A stretch of 64,000 nucleotides of DNA from Maribacter sp. 4G9 (GTDB lineage: Bacteria; Bacteroidota; Bacteroidia; Flavobacteriales; Flavobacteriaceae), in contig NZ_MDGL01000024.1 in NCBI RefSeq assembly GCF_002742265.1, positions 1 through 64,000 on the forward strand. Reading direction: 5' to 3'. Position numbers and translations under genes: made by a program. Positions 25,659-34,486 of this stretch are shown here, one piece after another. The notes under the pieces were generated by a model, which was not told the DNA's origin, ran no database searches, and was given only the letters and a program-made list of their open reading frames with translations. Numbering within the stretch: the stretch's first letter is position 1; each line of letters starts with the position of its first letter.

Positions 25659-26788
25659 TTCGGTTTTGGAACTATAATCGCTATTGGGATACCATCCATT
25701 TCTACAGCATCTATATATGCAAAATCTGGTGATGGGGTCAATCGTAATATCCCTCCAGAATCGCTGTCACGTTTCTTGTACCCTACTAGAATGAATCGGT
25801 TCTCTTCGTCATACCCTATGGCCGTTGCGGATTGTATATTTAGTTCCGATTTCAATTCCGTCTCGGATAAAAAGTTTTCGAAATAGTACAACGTAGCCAA
25901 ATTGGATTGAAAATCGTACACAGCGGGAATTTCAACATTTGATTCGTCCTCTGTACCCAATATATAGTACATTTTTCCTCTGGAGTCAAAAATGGTATAG
26001 GTGGCTGAATAGAGACTTGGACGGAGCGTTTCTCCATATTGGGTGTAAACTTCCTCAAAAGACATACTGTTTAACGTGGTGTGAAGTTCCGGGTAGCTTA
26101 TGACGATATTACCCTCTGGATTCTTAAAAATTTTCTTTGCATTAAATCCTATAAGTTTCTCATAAATTATTGATTGCCCATCAATATCAATAACACTTAT
26201 CCCATTTTCATCCGTTATTTCTTCATCATGTGTAAGCACAAATAGTCTACCGTTACTTGGAACAACAGAAATAGGTTTTAGGTTTAATTCTACATCCATA
26301 GGACTTTCAACATCGGTTATATTGATGATCCTAATATAATGGGAATCGGCTTTGCCCACTTCACTTTTAATAAAGCTTAGGAAAACATGGGTATTATCGT
26401 TTGCGATGGCCGTAATATTTAAGTCACATGCATTTGGATTCAAAAAGGTTTCTATCAATTCATACGTACCGCTATCAAAGTCGAACCTTAAAATCCGTCC
26501 CTTACAGTCCGATGTGACTTCAAAAAAACTAAATGAATTTCCATCGGCATACGAAATATTCGTAGTAGGAAATGGAGGGAAATCTAAATCATTGGATTTT
26601 GCAACCATTCCATTCTCTGAGGTCTGGAGACTTTGGGTGGTCAAAACCCCGTTTTGATCCATCAAAAGTGTATAATCTGCTTCAATAGATACAGGGGTCT
26701 CATTCTCTTGGGTATCCGTGTCGGATTTACTGCATGCGGCCAAGAAAGCCATCAGCAATATGCCGACCTTGTAGGTGTAGGTCTTCAT
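25655..26788 (-). CDS. Lipoprotein of unknown function, possible beta-propeller
   Basis: A 377-residue lipoprotein (signal peptide with lipobox LAAC, lipid Cys at 19, followed by an acidic SKSDTDTQENE linker). The mature part shows about seven irregular repeats of strand-turn-strand with phrases such as GNIVISYPEL, GKMYYILGTEDE and NRFILVGYKKR, consistent with a beta-propeller exposed on the cell surface or in the periplasm. No catalytic residues are evident. Its stop overlaps the convergent preceding gene by 4 bp. It lies downstream of the ABC-F gene on the same strand (26 bp). Confidence 0.65.
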   Translation of the reverse strand: MKTYTYKVGILLMAFLAACSKSDTDTQENETPVSIEADYTLLMDQNGVLTTQSLQTSENGMVAKSNDLDFPPFPTTNISYADGNSFSFFEVTSDCKGRILRFDFDSGTYELIETFLNPNACDLNITAIANDNTHVFLSFIKSEVGKADSHYIRIINITDVESPMDVELNLKPISVVPSNGRLFVLTHDEEITDENGISVIDIDGQSIIYEKLIGFNAKKIFKNPEGNIVISYPELHTTLNSMSFEEVYTQYGETLRPSLYSATYTIFDSRGKMYYILGTEDESNVEIPAVYDFQSNLATLYYFENFLSETELKSELNIQSATAIGYDEENRFILVGYKKRDSDSGGILRLTPSPDFAYIDAVEMDGIPIAIIVPKPN

Positions 26789-26814
26789 GATGTATGGATT
26801 TGGGTTATACTTCC

Positions 26815-28452
26815 TTACGCAGGAACAGCATACATCTTGCCCCTCTGTTCCTTTAATGCTTTATCGGACATATATTCATCAAACGTGGAATATCTGTCAA
26901 TGTTGCCTTTGGGTGTCAATTCTATGATCCTATTGGCCACGGTCTGCGCAAACTCGTGATCATGGGTAGTAAAGAGTACCGTCCCCTTAAAATTCTTTAG
27001 GGAATTATTGAATGCCGTGATACTTTCCAGATCTAAATGGTTCGTAGGTTCGTCCAACATAAGTACATTGGCACGTAACATCATCATCCTACTTAACATA
27101 CACCTAACTTTTTCACCCCCGGAAAGTACGGTACACTTTTTTAGGGCCTCTTCGCCGCTGAACAGCATTTTGCCCAAAAAGCCCCTAATGTAGACCTCTT
27201 CACGCTCTTCCTCGGTCTTTGCCCATTGTCTTAACCAATCCACGAGGTTTATATCTTGGGTAAAAAAACTGGAATTGTCCGCGGGTAAATAAGATTGCGT
27301 GGTAGTGACTCCCCAATTGTAATTACCGTCATCCGCTTTTTTATTTCCGTTGATGATTTCGTAAAAGGCAGTGGTTGCCCTGGAATCCCTTGAAATAACG
27401 GCTATTTTGTCTCCTTTTGCCAGATTGATGTTTATATTGTCAAACAACAGTTCACCTTCCTCTGTGGTGGATTTTAGCCGTTCGACATTCAGTATCTGGT
27501 CACCGGCCTCACGTTCCCTCTCAAAAATAATTGCAGGGTATCTTCTACTTGATGGTTTAATATCATCAACTTTAAGTTTGGATAGCATTTTCTTTCTTGA
27601 AGTTGCCTGTTTGCTCTTTGCAACGTTCGCACTGAAACGCATAATAAATTCTTGCAATTCCTTTGCCTTCTCCTCTGCCTTCTTATTTTGTTGCGCCCTT
27701 TGTCTTGCAGCAAGTTGGCTACTTTCATACCAGAAGGTGTAGTTACCTGAATACAGGTTCAATTTACCAAAATCAATATCCCCAATGTGCGTACATACCG
27801 TATCCAGGAAGTGGCGGTCATGCGAAACTACGATGACCGTATTTTCATAATCGGCCAAAAAGTTCTCCAGCCAATTGATGGTTTCGTAATCCAAATCGTT
27901 GGTAGGCTCATCCATTATCAATACATCCGGGGAACCAAAAAGTGCTTGGGCCAAAAGGACCCTTACCTTTAGTTTGGAATCCAAATCTGACATCAAAGTA
28001 TAGTGCAGCTCCTCACCAATGCCCAAGTTGGACAACAGGGCGGCCGCGTCACTATCTGCATTCCACCCATTCATTTCTTCGAATTGCACTTGCAACTCCC
28101 CTATCCTATCGGCATTTTCATCATTGTAATCGGCATACAACGCATCAATTTCTTTTTTTATATCGTAGAGTGGCTTATTGCCTTTGACCACGGTTTCCAG
28201 AACGGTGTATTCGTCTGAAGCATTATGGTCCTGCTCCAAAATGGACATTCTTTTACCAGGCTCCAGATGTACATGGCCGGATGTAGGGTCCATCTGTCCC
28301 GATAATATTTTTAAAAAGGTAGATTTCCCTGCCCCGTTGGCCCCAATTATCCCATAGCAGTTGCCTTCCGTAAAGGTCACATTTACTTCATCAAACAAAA
28401 CCCTTTTGCCAAATTGTACTGATAGATTGGATACTGATAACATAGCGCTCAT
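26815..28452 (-). CDS. ABC-F family ATPase (YbiT/Uup-like)
   Basis: A 545-residue soluble protein with two ABC ATPase domains and no membrane domain, the ABC-F layout of ribosome-acting translation factors and antibiotic-protection proteins. Walker A of domain 1 is GANGAGKST, with LMSDLDSKLKVRVLLAQALF as its signature region and VLIMDEPTNDLD as Walker B. The interdomain linker (about residues 245-320) is Lys/Glu-rich. The second domain has a degenerate Walker A (KGDKIAVISRDSRATTAFYE lacks GKS/T), then LSGGEKVRCMLSRMM and VLMLDEPTNHLD. YbiT-type members show this. I start at ATG 28452 (MSAMLSVSNLS); ATG 28443 is an equal choice. The longer frame to 28515 precedes the promoter. Confidence 0.87.
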   Translation of the reverse strand: MSAMLSVSNLSVQFGKRVLFDEVNVTFTEGNCYGIIGANGAGKSTFLKILSGQMDPTSGHVHLEPGKRMSILEQDHNASDEYTVLETVVKGNKPLYDIKKEIDALYADYNDENADRIGELQVQFEEMNGWNADSDAAALLSNLGIGEELHYTLMSDLDSKLKVRVLLAQALFGSPDVLIMDEPTNDLDYETINWLENFLADYENTVIVVSHDRHFLDTVCTHIGDIDFGKLNLYSGNYTFWYESSQLAARQRAQQNKKAEEKAKELQEFIMRFSANVAKSKQATSRKKMLSKLKVDDIKPSSRRYPAIIFEREREAGDQILNVERLKSTTEEGELLFDNININLAKGDKIAVISRDSRATTAFYEIINGNKKADDGNYNWGVTTTQSYLPADNSSFFTQDINLVDWLRQWAKTEEEREEVYIRGFLGKMLFSGEEALKKCTVLSGGEKVRCMLSRMMMLRANVLMLDEPTNHLDLESITAFNNSLKNFKGTVLFTTHDHEFAQTVANRIIELTPKGNIDRYSTFDEYMSDKALKEQRGKMYAVPA

Positions 28453-28466
28453 TTTAAAAATCCGTG

Positions 28467-28498
28467 CAAAAATACTGAATTTAATAGGCGAAAACCAA
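28467..28498 (-). promoter_or_regulatory. Promoter of the ABC-F gene
   Basis: Minus strand TTG (28498-28496), 21 nt, TATTTTTG (28474-28467), 14 bp before the ATG at 28452. It matches TTG/TAnnTTTG and supports rejecting the longer reading frame. Confidence 0.6.
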
Positions 28499-28623
28499 CA
28501 AACATTGAACATCATCCAAGATTATGTTCCATATAACCTAAACCATTAATTTTTAACTAGCTATTAACAAATAACGAAGTGCCGTATCCTTATTTTTGAA
28601 CTTAAATGTTGCCCATTTTGTGT

Positions 28624-30009
28624 ATGGATAAACTTTTACCTATTGCACTGTCTTTAGCTCTAGTAGCTTGTAATTCCCCCGTAAATAAAGATAAAGGTGT
28701 GTTTTTTGCCGGGGAAATTGTAAATCCTTCCAGTGAATACGTAGTATTGTATAAAGGCAGTAACGCATTGGATTCCGCCAAATTGGATGAAAACAATCGA
28801 TTTTCCTTCAAATTGGATAATGTTGATGATGGTCTTTATCATTTCAACCATAACCGAGAACAACAATATGTGTATTTGGAAAAAGGCGACAGTGTCTGGA
28901 TCCGACTGAATACCCTTTATTTTGATGAATCCTTGGTTTTCTCGGGAACCAATGAAGAGTTGAACAATTTTTTATTGGAAATCTTCCTTGAGGATGAAGA
29001 GGTGGAACAATTGATGTATTCCGATCTTTTTCAATTGGAAATTGATGATTTCTCGGAAAAAGTTGAAAATCTTAGAAAGGAAAAACTTGAGGAACTCGAA
29101 GAATTAAATAAGGAAGCCAAACTAACGGATACTGCCTTTGAAATTGCCAAGGCCAGTATTAATTATACGTTTTATAGATTTAAAGAAGTCTATCCTTTTA
29201 AGCACAGGGGAACCTTAAAGGAACAAGAACTACATGAATTTCCGAAATCTTTTTATGCATACAGAGATGGAATTGACTACAATAATAAAAACCTGATTTA
29301 TCTGAGACCCTATTATAATTTTATGAAATCCCACCTTGGCAATCTTTCTTACATGACCTGTTCCAATTCTTGTGGCAAGCAGAACGGTATTGCCCACAAC
29401 CAGTTGCATTTTAACCAACACAAGTTGGCTTTGATTGATAGCTTGGTTGGTGAAAAGGAACTTAGGGATAACCTTTTTAGAAATGTTGCCTTTAATTATC
29501 TTTTACGTGAACACGATGTGGATAGTAATAGGGTATTTATAAATGAATTTCAAAGAATATCGGGAAACAATAGGCATATAGAGGAAATTCAGCGTTTATA
29601 TGAGGGTATCAGCAAAATTCAGCCCAATAGTCCAGTACCAAATATTGAAGTGATATCCATGTCTGATTCCTTGATTTCGCTCCCCTCCCTTAGTAAAAAC
29701 AAAAAGGTAGTCTTTTATTTTTGGTCCGGTACGGGTAAAAATCACTATGAAAGCATTTTTAGTCGGGTAAGGGAATTAAAAAGTGAAAAACCGGAATACG
29801 AATACATTGGCATAAATTTTAAAACCGAACCCGATAATTGGAAGACGATAGTCAATAAATTTGAATTTGACGCCCATAGTCAATTTAGAACGGATGATTA
29901 TCACAAACTCACAGAAACGTTCATTCTCTACCCTATGAACAAATGTGTCATTACAAATGATGCATTAATAGTAGATGCCTTCTCCAATATATATTGGAAC
30001 AATCATTAA
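28624..30009 (+). CDS. Lipoprotein with thioredoxin-like C-terminus lacking CxxC
   Basis: A 461-residue lipoprotein (MDKLLPIALSLALVAC). The N-terminal part (about 20-110) resembles the DUF4369-type beta domain that often precedes TlpA-like thioredoxins (FAGEIVNPSSEYVVLYKG). A helical middle region follows, and the last 130 residues look thioredoxin-like: KVVFYFWSGTGKNHYESIFS at the active-site position and YPMNKCVITND at the cis-Pro position. The usual WCxxC is replaced by WSGTGK, so classical redox activity is not expected. I chose ATG 28624 rather than 28606, since it begins the signal peptide. A TATTTTTG box lies at 28591-28598. Confidence 0.72.
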   Translation: MDKLLPIALSLALVACNSPVNKDKGVFFAGEIVNPSSEYVVLYKGSNALDSAKLDENNRFSFKLDNVDDGLYHFNHNREQQYVYLEKGDSVWIRLNTLYFDESLVFSGTNEELNNFLLEIFLEDEEVEQLMYSDLFQLEIDDFSEKVENLRKEKLEELEELNKEAKLTDTAFEIAKASINYTFYRFKEVYPFKHRGTLKEQELHEFPKSFYAYRDGIDYNNKNLIYLRPYYNFMKSHLGNLSYMTCSNSCGKQNGIAHNQLHFNQHKLALIDSLVGEKELRDNLFRNVAFNYLLREHDVDSNRVFINEFQRISGNNRHIEEIQRLYEGISKIQPNSPVPNIEVISMSDSLISLPSLSKNKKVVFYFWSGTGKNHYESIFSRVRELKSEKPEYEYIGINFKTEPDNWKTIVNKFEFDAHSQFRTDDYHKLTETFILYPMNKCVITNDALIVDAFSNIYWNNH

Positions 30010-30035
30010 AATAAATTCATCCTTATTTTACCTGC

Positions 30036-30845
30036 TTACTTTTTGCTGTGATTCATGAGTAGCTTCTCGAACCAGGTATCCGGAAGGATACTTTTCAAAG
30101 TTGTGGATACTTTTTGCATAAATGCCCCCACCTTATAGTGTACTTTTGGCTTTTTGGTATTTATTATTTGCAAAACCTTTTTTGCTACTTCTTCAGGATC
30201 TCCTCCTTTGTCCACATCTTCATCAATGGTGTTTAATGTCTTTTCATAAGATTCCCTATACGGAGAATCGTTCGCTACAGGTGCATGATACCGGCCTGCG
30301 GCGATATTGGTGGCAAAATCTCCAGGAGCCAAGCAGGTGCATTCGATTCCAAAATCTTTGGTTTCCATCCTAAGGCTTTCTGTTATTAATTCAAGTGCCC
30401 CTTTGGTAGCGGAGTAAATACCCCGATAGGGCAATCCCATATAACCAGCTATGGAGGTAATATTGATGATCAAACCTGATTTTTGTTTGCGCATCTGAGG
30501 CAACGAAGCCTTGATCAAATTGAGTGGCCCCATGAAATTGGTTTCATGGGCATTCATTATTTCATTATTGGGGGTTTCCTCCAAAGGTCCGGTAATTCCA
30601 ACTCCGGCATTATTGATCAGAACATCCAATCTGCCCACTTTATTTAATAATTCATCTATGGCATTGTTCACGGATTCTGGGTTTCTAACATCCATTTCCA
30701 ATAATTCGAACCCCTCAAAATTCGGATATTTTTTCAAATCCCTAGTTGTGCCGTAGACCTTAAACCCATGTTTAGTTAAAAAGTTTCCTATGGACTTTCC
30801 AATTCCGGATGAGCCTCCTGTGATAAGTACGATCTTTGAATTCAT
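30036..30845 (-). CDS. Short-chain dehydrogenase/reductase
   Basis: A 269-residue classical SDR. The NAD(P)-binding motif is TGGSSGIGKSIG at residues 8-19. NNAGVG is near 78 and the catalytic set is Ser in NITSIAGYMG, with Tyr and Lys in YSATK. The basic residue after the first strand (TTRDLKK) suggests NADPH preference. The C-terminal part (KVGAFMQKVSTTLKSILPD) resembles membrane-associated retinol/sterol-type SDRs. Substrate unknown. A TAnnTTTG box (TACTTTTG, 30857-30850) ends 4 nt before the ATG, so the mRNA may be leaderless, and a pair of 18-bp direct repeats lies 60-106 bp upstream. Confidence 0.88.
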   Translation of the reverse strand: MNSKIVLITGGSSGIGKSIGNFLTKHGFKVYGTTRDLKKYPNFEGFELLEMDVRNPESVNNAIDELLNKVGRLDVLINNAGVGITGPLEETPNNEIMNAHETNFMGPLNLIKASLPQMRKQKSGLIINITSIAGYMGLPYRGIYSATKGALELITESLRMETKDFGIECTCLAPGDFATNIAAGRYHAPVANDSPYRESYEKTLNTIDEDVDKGGDPEEVAKKVLQIINTKKPKVHYKVGAFMQKVSTTLKSILPDTWFEKLLMNHSKK

Positions 30846-30904
30846 GTTCCAAAAGTAAGCGATGGGAATCGTATTTTAAAAATCTAAGGACGTATATATT
30901 TGGA

Positions 30905-30951
30905 ATGGCATTCGAATTCTCCCGATGCGATAAATGGTATTTGAATTCTCC
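30905..30951. promoter_or_regulatory. Pair of 18-bp direct repeats upstream of the SDR gene
   Basis: ATGGCATTCGAATTCTCC at 30905-30922 and ATGGTATTTGAATTCTCC at 30934-30951 match at 16 of 18 positions and are 29 bp apart. Each contains the palindrome GAATTC. They lie between the SDR start (30845) and the 3' end of the SRP RNA gene (31037), in a 190-bp stretch that otherwise holds no gene. The layout fits a two-site operator for the SDR gene. Confidence 0.55.
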
Positions 30952-31036
30952 GAAACTTGCTTTGAAATTAAAACCGACTTCTTTCGAATGCATCAAGATA
31001 ATGGCCTAAGTGCAGTAACTATTGGGTACAAAAAAA

Positions 31037-31132
31037 GGCAAGCTACCTACATCGCACCGCTACGACCGTATACCCTTGCTGCGTTCCCACCCTGGGGGAT
31101 TCTACAGGAGCTGGTCGTGTAGGACTTGCCGG
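31037..31132 (-). ncRNA. ffs: Signal recognition particle RNA (small bacterial type, 4.5S-like)
   Basis: A roughly 96-nt RNA that folds into one long hairpin. The ends pair (GGCAAGTCCTACA with TGTAGGTAGCTTGCC), the next helix pairs GACC with GGTC, and the apical part carries GGGTGGGAACGCAGCAAGGG, matching the conserved SRP RNA domain IV tetraloop/asymmetric-loop region that binds Ffh. A run of seven T follows at once on the minus strand (plus-strand A at 31030-31036), acting as terminator with the stem. The RNA joins Ffh to deliver inner-membrane proteins. The exact 5' end is set from the promoter spacing and is uncertain by a few bases. It lies between the SDR gene and the glutaminyl cyclase gene. 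Confidence 0.9.
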
Positions 31133-31134
31133 GG

Positions 31135-31164
31135 CAAATATACAACCTTTTAAATGTTTGGCAA
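31135..31164 (-). promoter_or_regulatory. Promoter of the SRP RNA
   Basis: Minus strand TTG (31164-31162), 19 nt, TATATTTG (31142-31135): a perfect Bacteroidota housekeeping promoter immediately before the RNA. It anchors the consensus used elsewhere in this annotation. Confidence 0.85.
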
Positions 31165-31244
31165 TCCTTTTTAGATTCTAAATTTTATGGATTAACTTGC
31201 CGACTACCTAAATTAGCTATCAAATTTTTAGCATGTTATCTCAA

Positions 31245-32300
31245 ATGAAGATTTTTAGAATTCCCTTGGCCCTTGTGGTTCTTATGTTATTTTTTTCTTG
31301 CGGAAGCGGCAACCAAAAGCCCTCTTCCCTTTTTAGCATTGAACTAGCCGATAATGCCAAACAAGTAAACCAAAATGATAAATTGGGTGTTTCCTTGAAA
31401 AACATCAAAAACAAGGAAATTGAAAGTGTGACATATAGTATTGATGGCCACGAGCTAGTACTAATGGACGATCAATTGGATTTTTCAATTCCCAAGTTGG
31501 GCAACAAAGTATTGAAGGCAAGCATTACCTATGAGGGAAATACCGTTGAGGTAACAAAAAATATAAAGGTATTGGCTTCCCAAGCCCCGGATATTTATAC
31601 CTATACCATTCTAAACGAATATCCCCATGACCCAAATGCATATACACAAGGATTGGAGTTTCATAAGGACACCTTATATGAAGGTACTGGAAAAAACGGT
31701 CGTTCTTTTTTGAGGAAATTCGATTACAGAACTGGCAAGGTGTATCAACAAATCGATTTGGACGAAACCTATTTTGGGGAGGGCATCACAATTTTAGGGG
31801 ATAAAATATACCAACTTACGTGGCGAAGCGGAATGGGCTTTATTTACGACCTAAAAAACATGAAAAAACTGGATAACTTTCAATATGGTAAAAGTAAGGA
31901 AGGTTGGGGACTTGCGAACGATGGTGAAAAACTCTATAAAAGTGACGGAACGGACAAAATTTGGATTTTAAACCCGGATACCTTGGTAGAAGAAGACCAT
32001 ATAGAAATTGCCACCAACAAATCGCTCTTTGCGGATACTAATGAATTGGAATATGTAGATGGTAAAATTTATGCCAATGTATACCAAAAACCAGGTGTTA
32101 TGATTATCAACGCTAAAAGTGGGGCCATTGAGGGCGTTATCAATTTTGGTGGTCTAAGTGAAAAAGTGACCAAAACCGAAAACTGGGTAGATACCGAAAA
32201 TGTACTCAACGGCATTGCCTATCATCCTGTACGTAAGACCTTTTTTGTAACTGGAAAGGATTGGGACAAAATTTTCGAGGTCCAAATTCAAAAAAAATAA
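31245..32300 (+). CDS. Glutaminyl-peptide cyclotransferase, lipoprotein
   Basis: A 351-residue lipoprotein (MKIFRIPLALVVLMLFFSC). An N-terminal Ig-like region of about 90 residues (KNIKNKEIESVTYSIDGHEL) precedes a five-bladed beta-propeller of the plant-type glutamine cyclotransferase family: PHDPNAYTQGLEFHKDTLYE, GEGITILGDKIYQLTW, EGWGLANDGEKLYKSDG and ELEYVDGKIYANVY are family blocks with the catalytic Glu/Asp/Trp residues. The enzyme converts N-terminal Gln of exported peptides to pyroglutamate. Type IX-secreted proteins often have such N-termini, which gives a plausible role. The thioesterase gene starts 1 bp after its stop, so they are co-transcribed. ATG 31233 is an alternative start. 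Confidence 0.88.
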   Translation: MKIFRIPLALVVLMLFFSCGSGNQKPSSLFSIELADNAKQVNQNDKLGVSLKNIKNKEIESVTYSIDGHELVLMDDQLDFSIPKLGNKVLKASITYEGNTVEVTKNIKVLASQAPDIYTYTILNEYPHDPNAYTQGLEFHKDTLYEGTGKNGRSFLRKFDYRTGKVYQQIDLDETYFGEGITILGDKIYQLTWRSGMGFIYDLKNMKKLDNFQYGKSKEGWGLANDGEKLYKSDGTDKIWILNPDTLVEEDHIEIATNKSLFADTNELEYVDGKIYANVYQKPGVMIINAKSGAIEGVINFGGLSEKVTKTENWVDTENVLNGIAYHPVRKTFFVTGKDWDKIFEVQIQKK

Positions 32301-32301
32301 A

Positions 32302-32688
32302 ATGCCCTATACCAAACAAATCGAGGTTACCTTAGAGGATTTGGATGACCTTAATCATGTAAACAATGTACGATACATGCAATGGATACAGGATATTTCC
32401 AAGGAGCATTGGAGAAAAAAGGCTCCTATCGAGATTCAAGAACAAGTAATTTGGGTAGTTTTAAAACACACCATTGAATATAAGTCACCTGCCTTTCTTA
32501 AAGATCCTATTCATATTTCTACCTATATTGAAAAAAGTAAGGGCGCTATTTCTACGCGAATTGTGGAAATGTTCCATGAAATAACAAATACGCTTCTTGT
32601 ACGTTCAAGTACTGAATGGTGTCTTTTAAATAAGGATACAAAAAGGCCTATGCGGATTTCAGAGGATATTCAGCAGTTGTTTTCTTAA
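32302..32688 (+). CDS. Acyl-CoA thioesterase, 4HBT hot-dog family
   Basis: A 128-residue hot-dog fold thioesterase of the 4-hydroxybenzoyl-CoA type. The active-site region is VTLEDLDDLNHVNNVRYMQW, where the catalytic Asp and the HVNN block are conserved. The rest matches the fold (VVLKHTIEYKSPAFLKD, STEWCLLNKDT). It hydrolyses acyl-CoA or acyl-ACP; chain length is unknown. It follows the glutaminyl cyclase gene with a single base between, a link seen as operon only and not explained by chemistry. Confidence 0.85.
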   Translation: MPYTKQIEVTLEDLDDLNHVNNVRYMQWIQDISKEHWRKKAPIEIQEQVIWVVLKHTIEYKSPAFLKDPIHISTYIEKSKGAISTRIVEMFHEITNTLLVRSSTEWCLLNKDTKRPMRISEDIQQLFS

Positions 32689-32801
32689 ATCTTTGTTAAA
32701 GTATTGGATATCAAATCATTAAAGTAGTCTTTAAATGTAAGTGAATAGACCCATTTATAGCAGAAAGGTTACACATCAACCAGTTGACATAATTTGATTG
32801 C

Positions 32802-34343
32802 ATGAAATTAAAATTTTCCCTTTTATCCATTTTAATCATCTTGGTGCTTTGGGGAAGCTCGTGTAGAAAGGATTTTGAATTTGCCAACAGTGCAGGCCAC
32901 CTTTCCTTTTCAAAGGACACCGTTTACTTGGATACGGTTTTCAGCAGTATTGGAAGCAGTACCTATTCCCTTAAGGTTTACAATACTACCAAGGACGATG
33001 TGCTAATACCATCTATTCGGCTTAGAAATGGTGAAAGTAGTTACTATCGGTTGAATGTCGATGGTAAGGCAGGCAATACTTTTGAGGATATTCCCTTATA
33101 TGCAGAAGACAGTTTATTCATTTTTGTTGAAACCAATATAACGCTATTACCGGATGAACCATCCCAATTACTCTATACGGACGCCATTCAATTCGATGAT
33201 AACATTTATTTACAGGAGGTGGAACTTGTTACCTTGGTCAAGGATGCCGTTTTTCTGTACCCATCCAAGGATGCCAACGGAAAAATGGAAAATGTCTTAT
33301 TGTATACCAGAGAGGATGGTTCCGAGGTATTTGTGGAAGGTTTCGATTTAAAGGGCGACCAACTCCATTTTAACAACCAGAGACCCTACGTGATATATGG
33401 TTATGCCTCTGTACCACAGAATGCACAACTAACTATAGATGCCGGTGCCAGGGTTCATTTTCATCGTAATTCCGGACTCTTGGTGAAACCCAATGCCTCC
33501 CTGCAGGTAAACGGAAACTATAGCAACGACCAAGAAGCATTGGAAGGTGAGGTCATATTCGAAGGCGATAGACTTGAACCAAGTTTTTCCAATATCCCGG
33601 GACAGTGGGGAGCCATTTTCATTGCTAGGGGAAGTACCGGTAATATTATAAACTACCTCACCATCAAAAATGCGGAAATAGGCCTTTATGTTGAAGGGGA
33701 CATGGAAGCGGAAACTACCACTTTGGAGATTGCCAACAGTCAGATACATAATAGTGCCATGCATAATTTATGGGCCAGGTCGGCCACTATACATGGACAA
33801 AATCTTCTTTTGGGAAGCTCAGGAAACTCATCCTTCTATGGCGAACTAGGTGGCAGGTATGCGTTTACACATGCAACCATAGCCAATTATTGGACCAATG
33901 GCTTTAGAATGGGGAGGGCACTACATTTGAGCAATTTTGGGAAATTTGGAGTTGGCGAGGGCGCCGACTTGGTAAAGGCAGATTTTAAAAATTGTATTAT
34001 CGACGGAAACTCCATGTCCGAACTCATGCTTTCATCGAACCAAAACAACATTTTTAACTATAGTTTTCAGAATTGCCTTATCAAATACAGTACGTCTGGG
34101 TCGGAATCCTCAAGTAATGATTTATATGATTTCGATGGGCCGGCTTTCGAAAACATTTTATTAAACGGTGACCCTGATTTTTTTGATCCGAAGCAAAATG
34201 ATTTTAGGATTGGGCTTGATTCCGATGCAATCAATAAAGGTAGTATTCCATTTGCCCAACAAGTACCTTTTGATTTACTGGATAGGGAAAGGATTTCCGC
34301 TCCGGATTTGGGCGTTTACCAAGCCACGTTTAGGTTGGAGTAG
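32802..34343 (+). CDS. Lipoprotein with Ig-like domain and right-handed beta-helix
   Basis: A 513-residue lipoprotein (lipobox WGSSC, lipid Cys at 21). Residues 30-140 form an Ig-like domain of the kind found in envelope 'choice-of-anchor' proteins (VYNTTKDDVLIPSIRLRNG). From about 185 on the sequence shows a beta-helix pattern with stacked short strands and Asn/Gly turns (VNGNYSNDQEALEGEVIFEG, NIINYLTIKNAEIGLYVEGD, TTTLEIANSQIHNSAMHNLW). It ends with a DLGVYQ motif typical of this envelope family. Surface polysaccharide or matrix binding is a guess. It is transcribed alone. Confidence 0.75.
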   Translation: MKLKFSLLSILIILVLWGSSCRKDFEFANSAGHLSFSKDTVYLDTVFSSIGSSTYSLKVYNTTKDDVLIPSIRLRNGESSYYRLNVDGKAGNTFEDIPLYAEDSLFIFVETNITLLPDEPSQLLYTDAIQFDDNIYLQEVELVTLVKDAVFLYPSKDANGKMENVLLYTREDGSEVFVEGFDLKGDQLHFNNQRPYVIYGYASVPQNAQLTIDAGARVHFHRNSGLLVKPNASLQVNGNYSNDQEALEGEVIFEGDRLEPSFSNIPGQWGAIFIARGSTGNIINYLTIKNAEIGLYVEGDMEAETTTLEIANSQIHNSAMHNLWARSATIHGQNLLLGSSGNSSFYGELGGRYAFTHATIANYWTNGFRMGRALHLSNFGKFGVGEGADLVKADFKNCIIDGNSMSELMLSSNQNNIFNYSFQNCLIKYSTSGSESSSNDLYDFDGPAFENILLNGDPDFFDPKQNDFRIGLDSDAINKGSIPFAQQVPFDLLDRERISAPDLGVYQATFRLE

Positions 34344-34407
34344 TATATATCTTATATTATTTTCAGAAATATCTTTCAAAATCAATCAATTAGAAAAAAA
34401 TAACACA

Positions 34408-34440
34408 ATAACCTCCATTTTTATAAGGTTTTCCTAGTTC
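34408..34440 (+). promoter_or_regulatory. 33-bp conserved element, copy 1 (upstream of LytTR gene)
   Basis: The element begins ATAACCTCCA and ends TAAGGTTTTCCTAGTTC. It aligns without gaps to 38555-38587 at 27 of 33 positions, and its end lies 46 bp before the TTG start of the LytTR gene. Internal symmetry is CCT-N11-AGG-N4-CCT. It is likely a shared regulator-binding site or activated promoter. Confidence 0.7.
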
Positions 34441-34486
34441 AAAGACTTTTAGCGTATTAGTAAATTGCGGCAGAACTCTATGGATT

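Noticed and set aside
30934-31122. 62-residue plus-strand frame overlapping the SRP RNA
   Set aside because: Runs through the SRP hairpin; no protein features.
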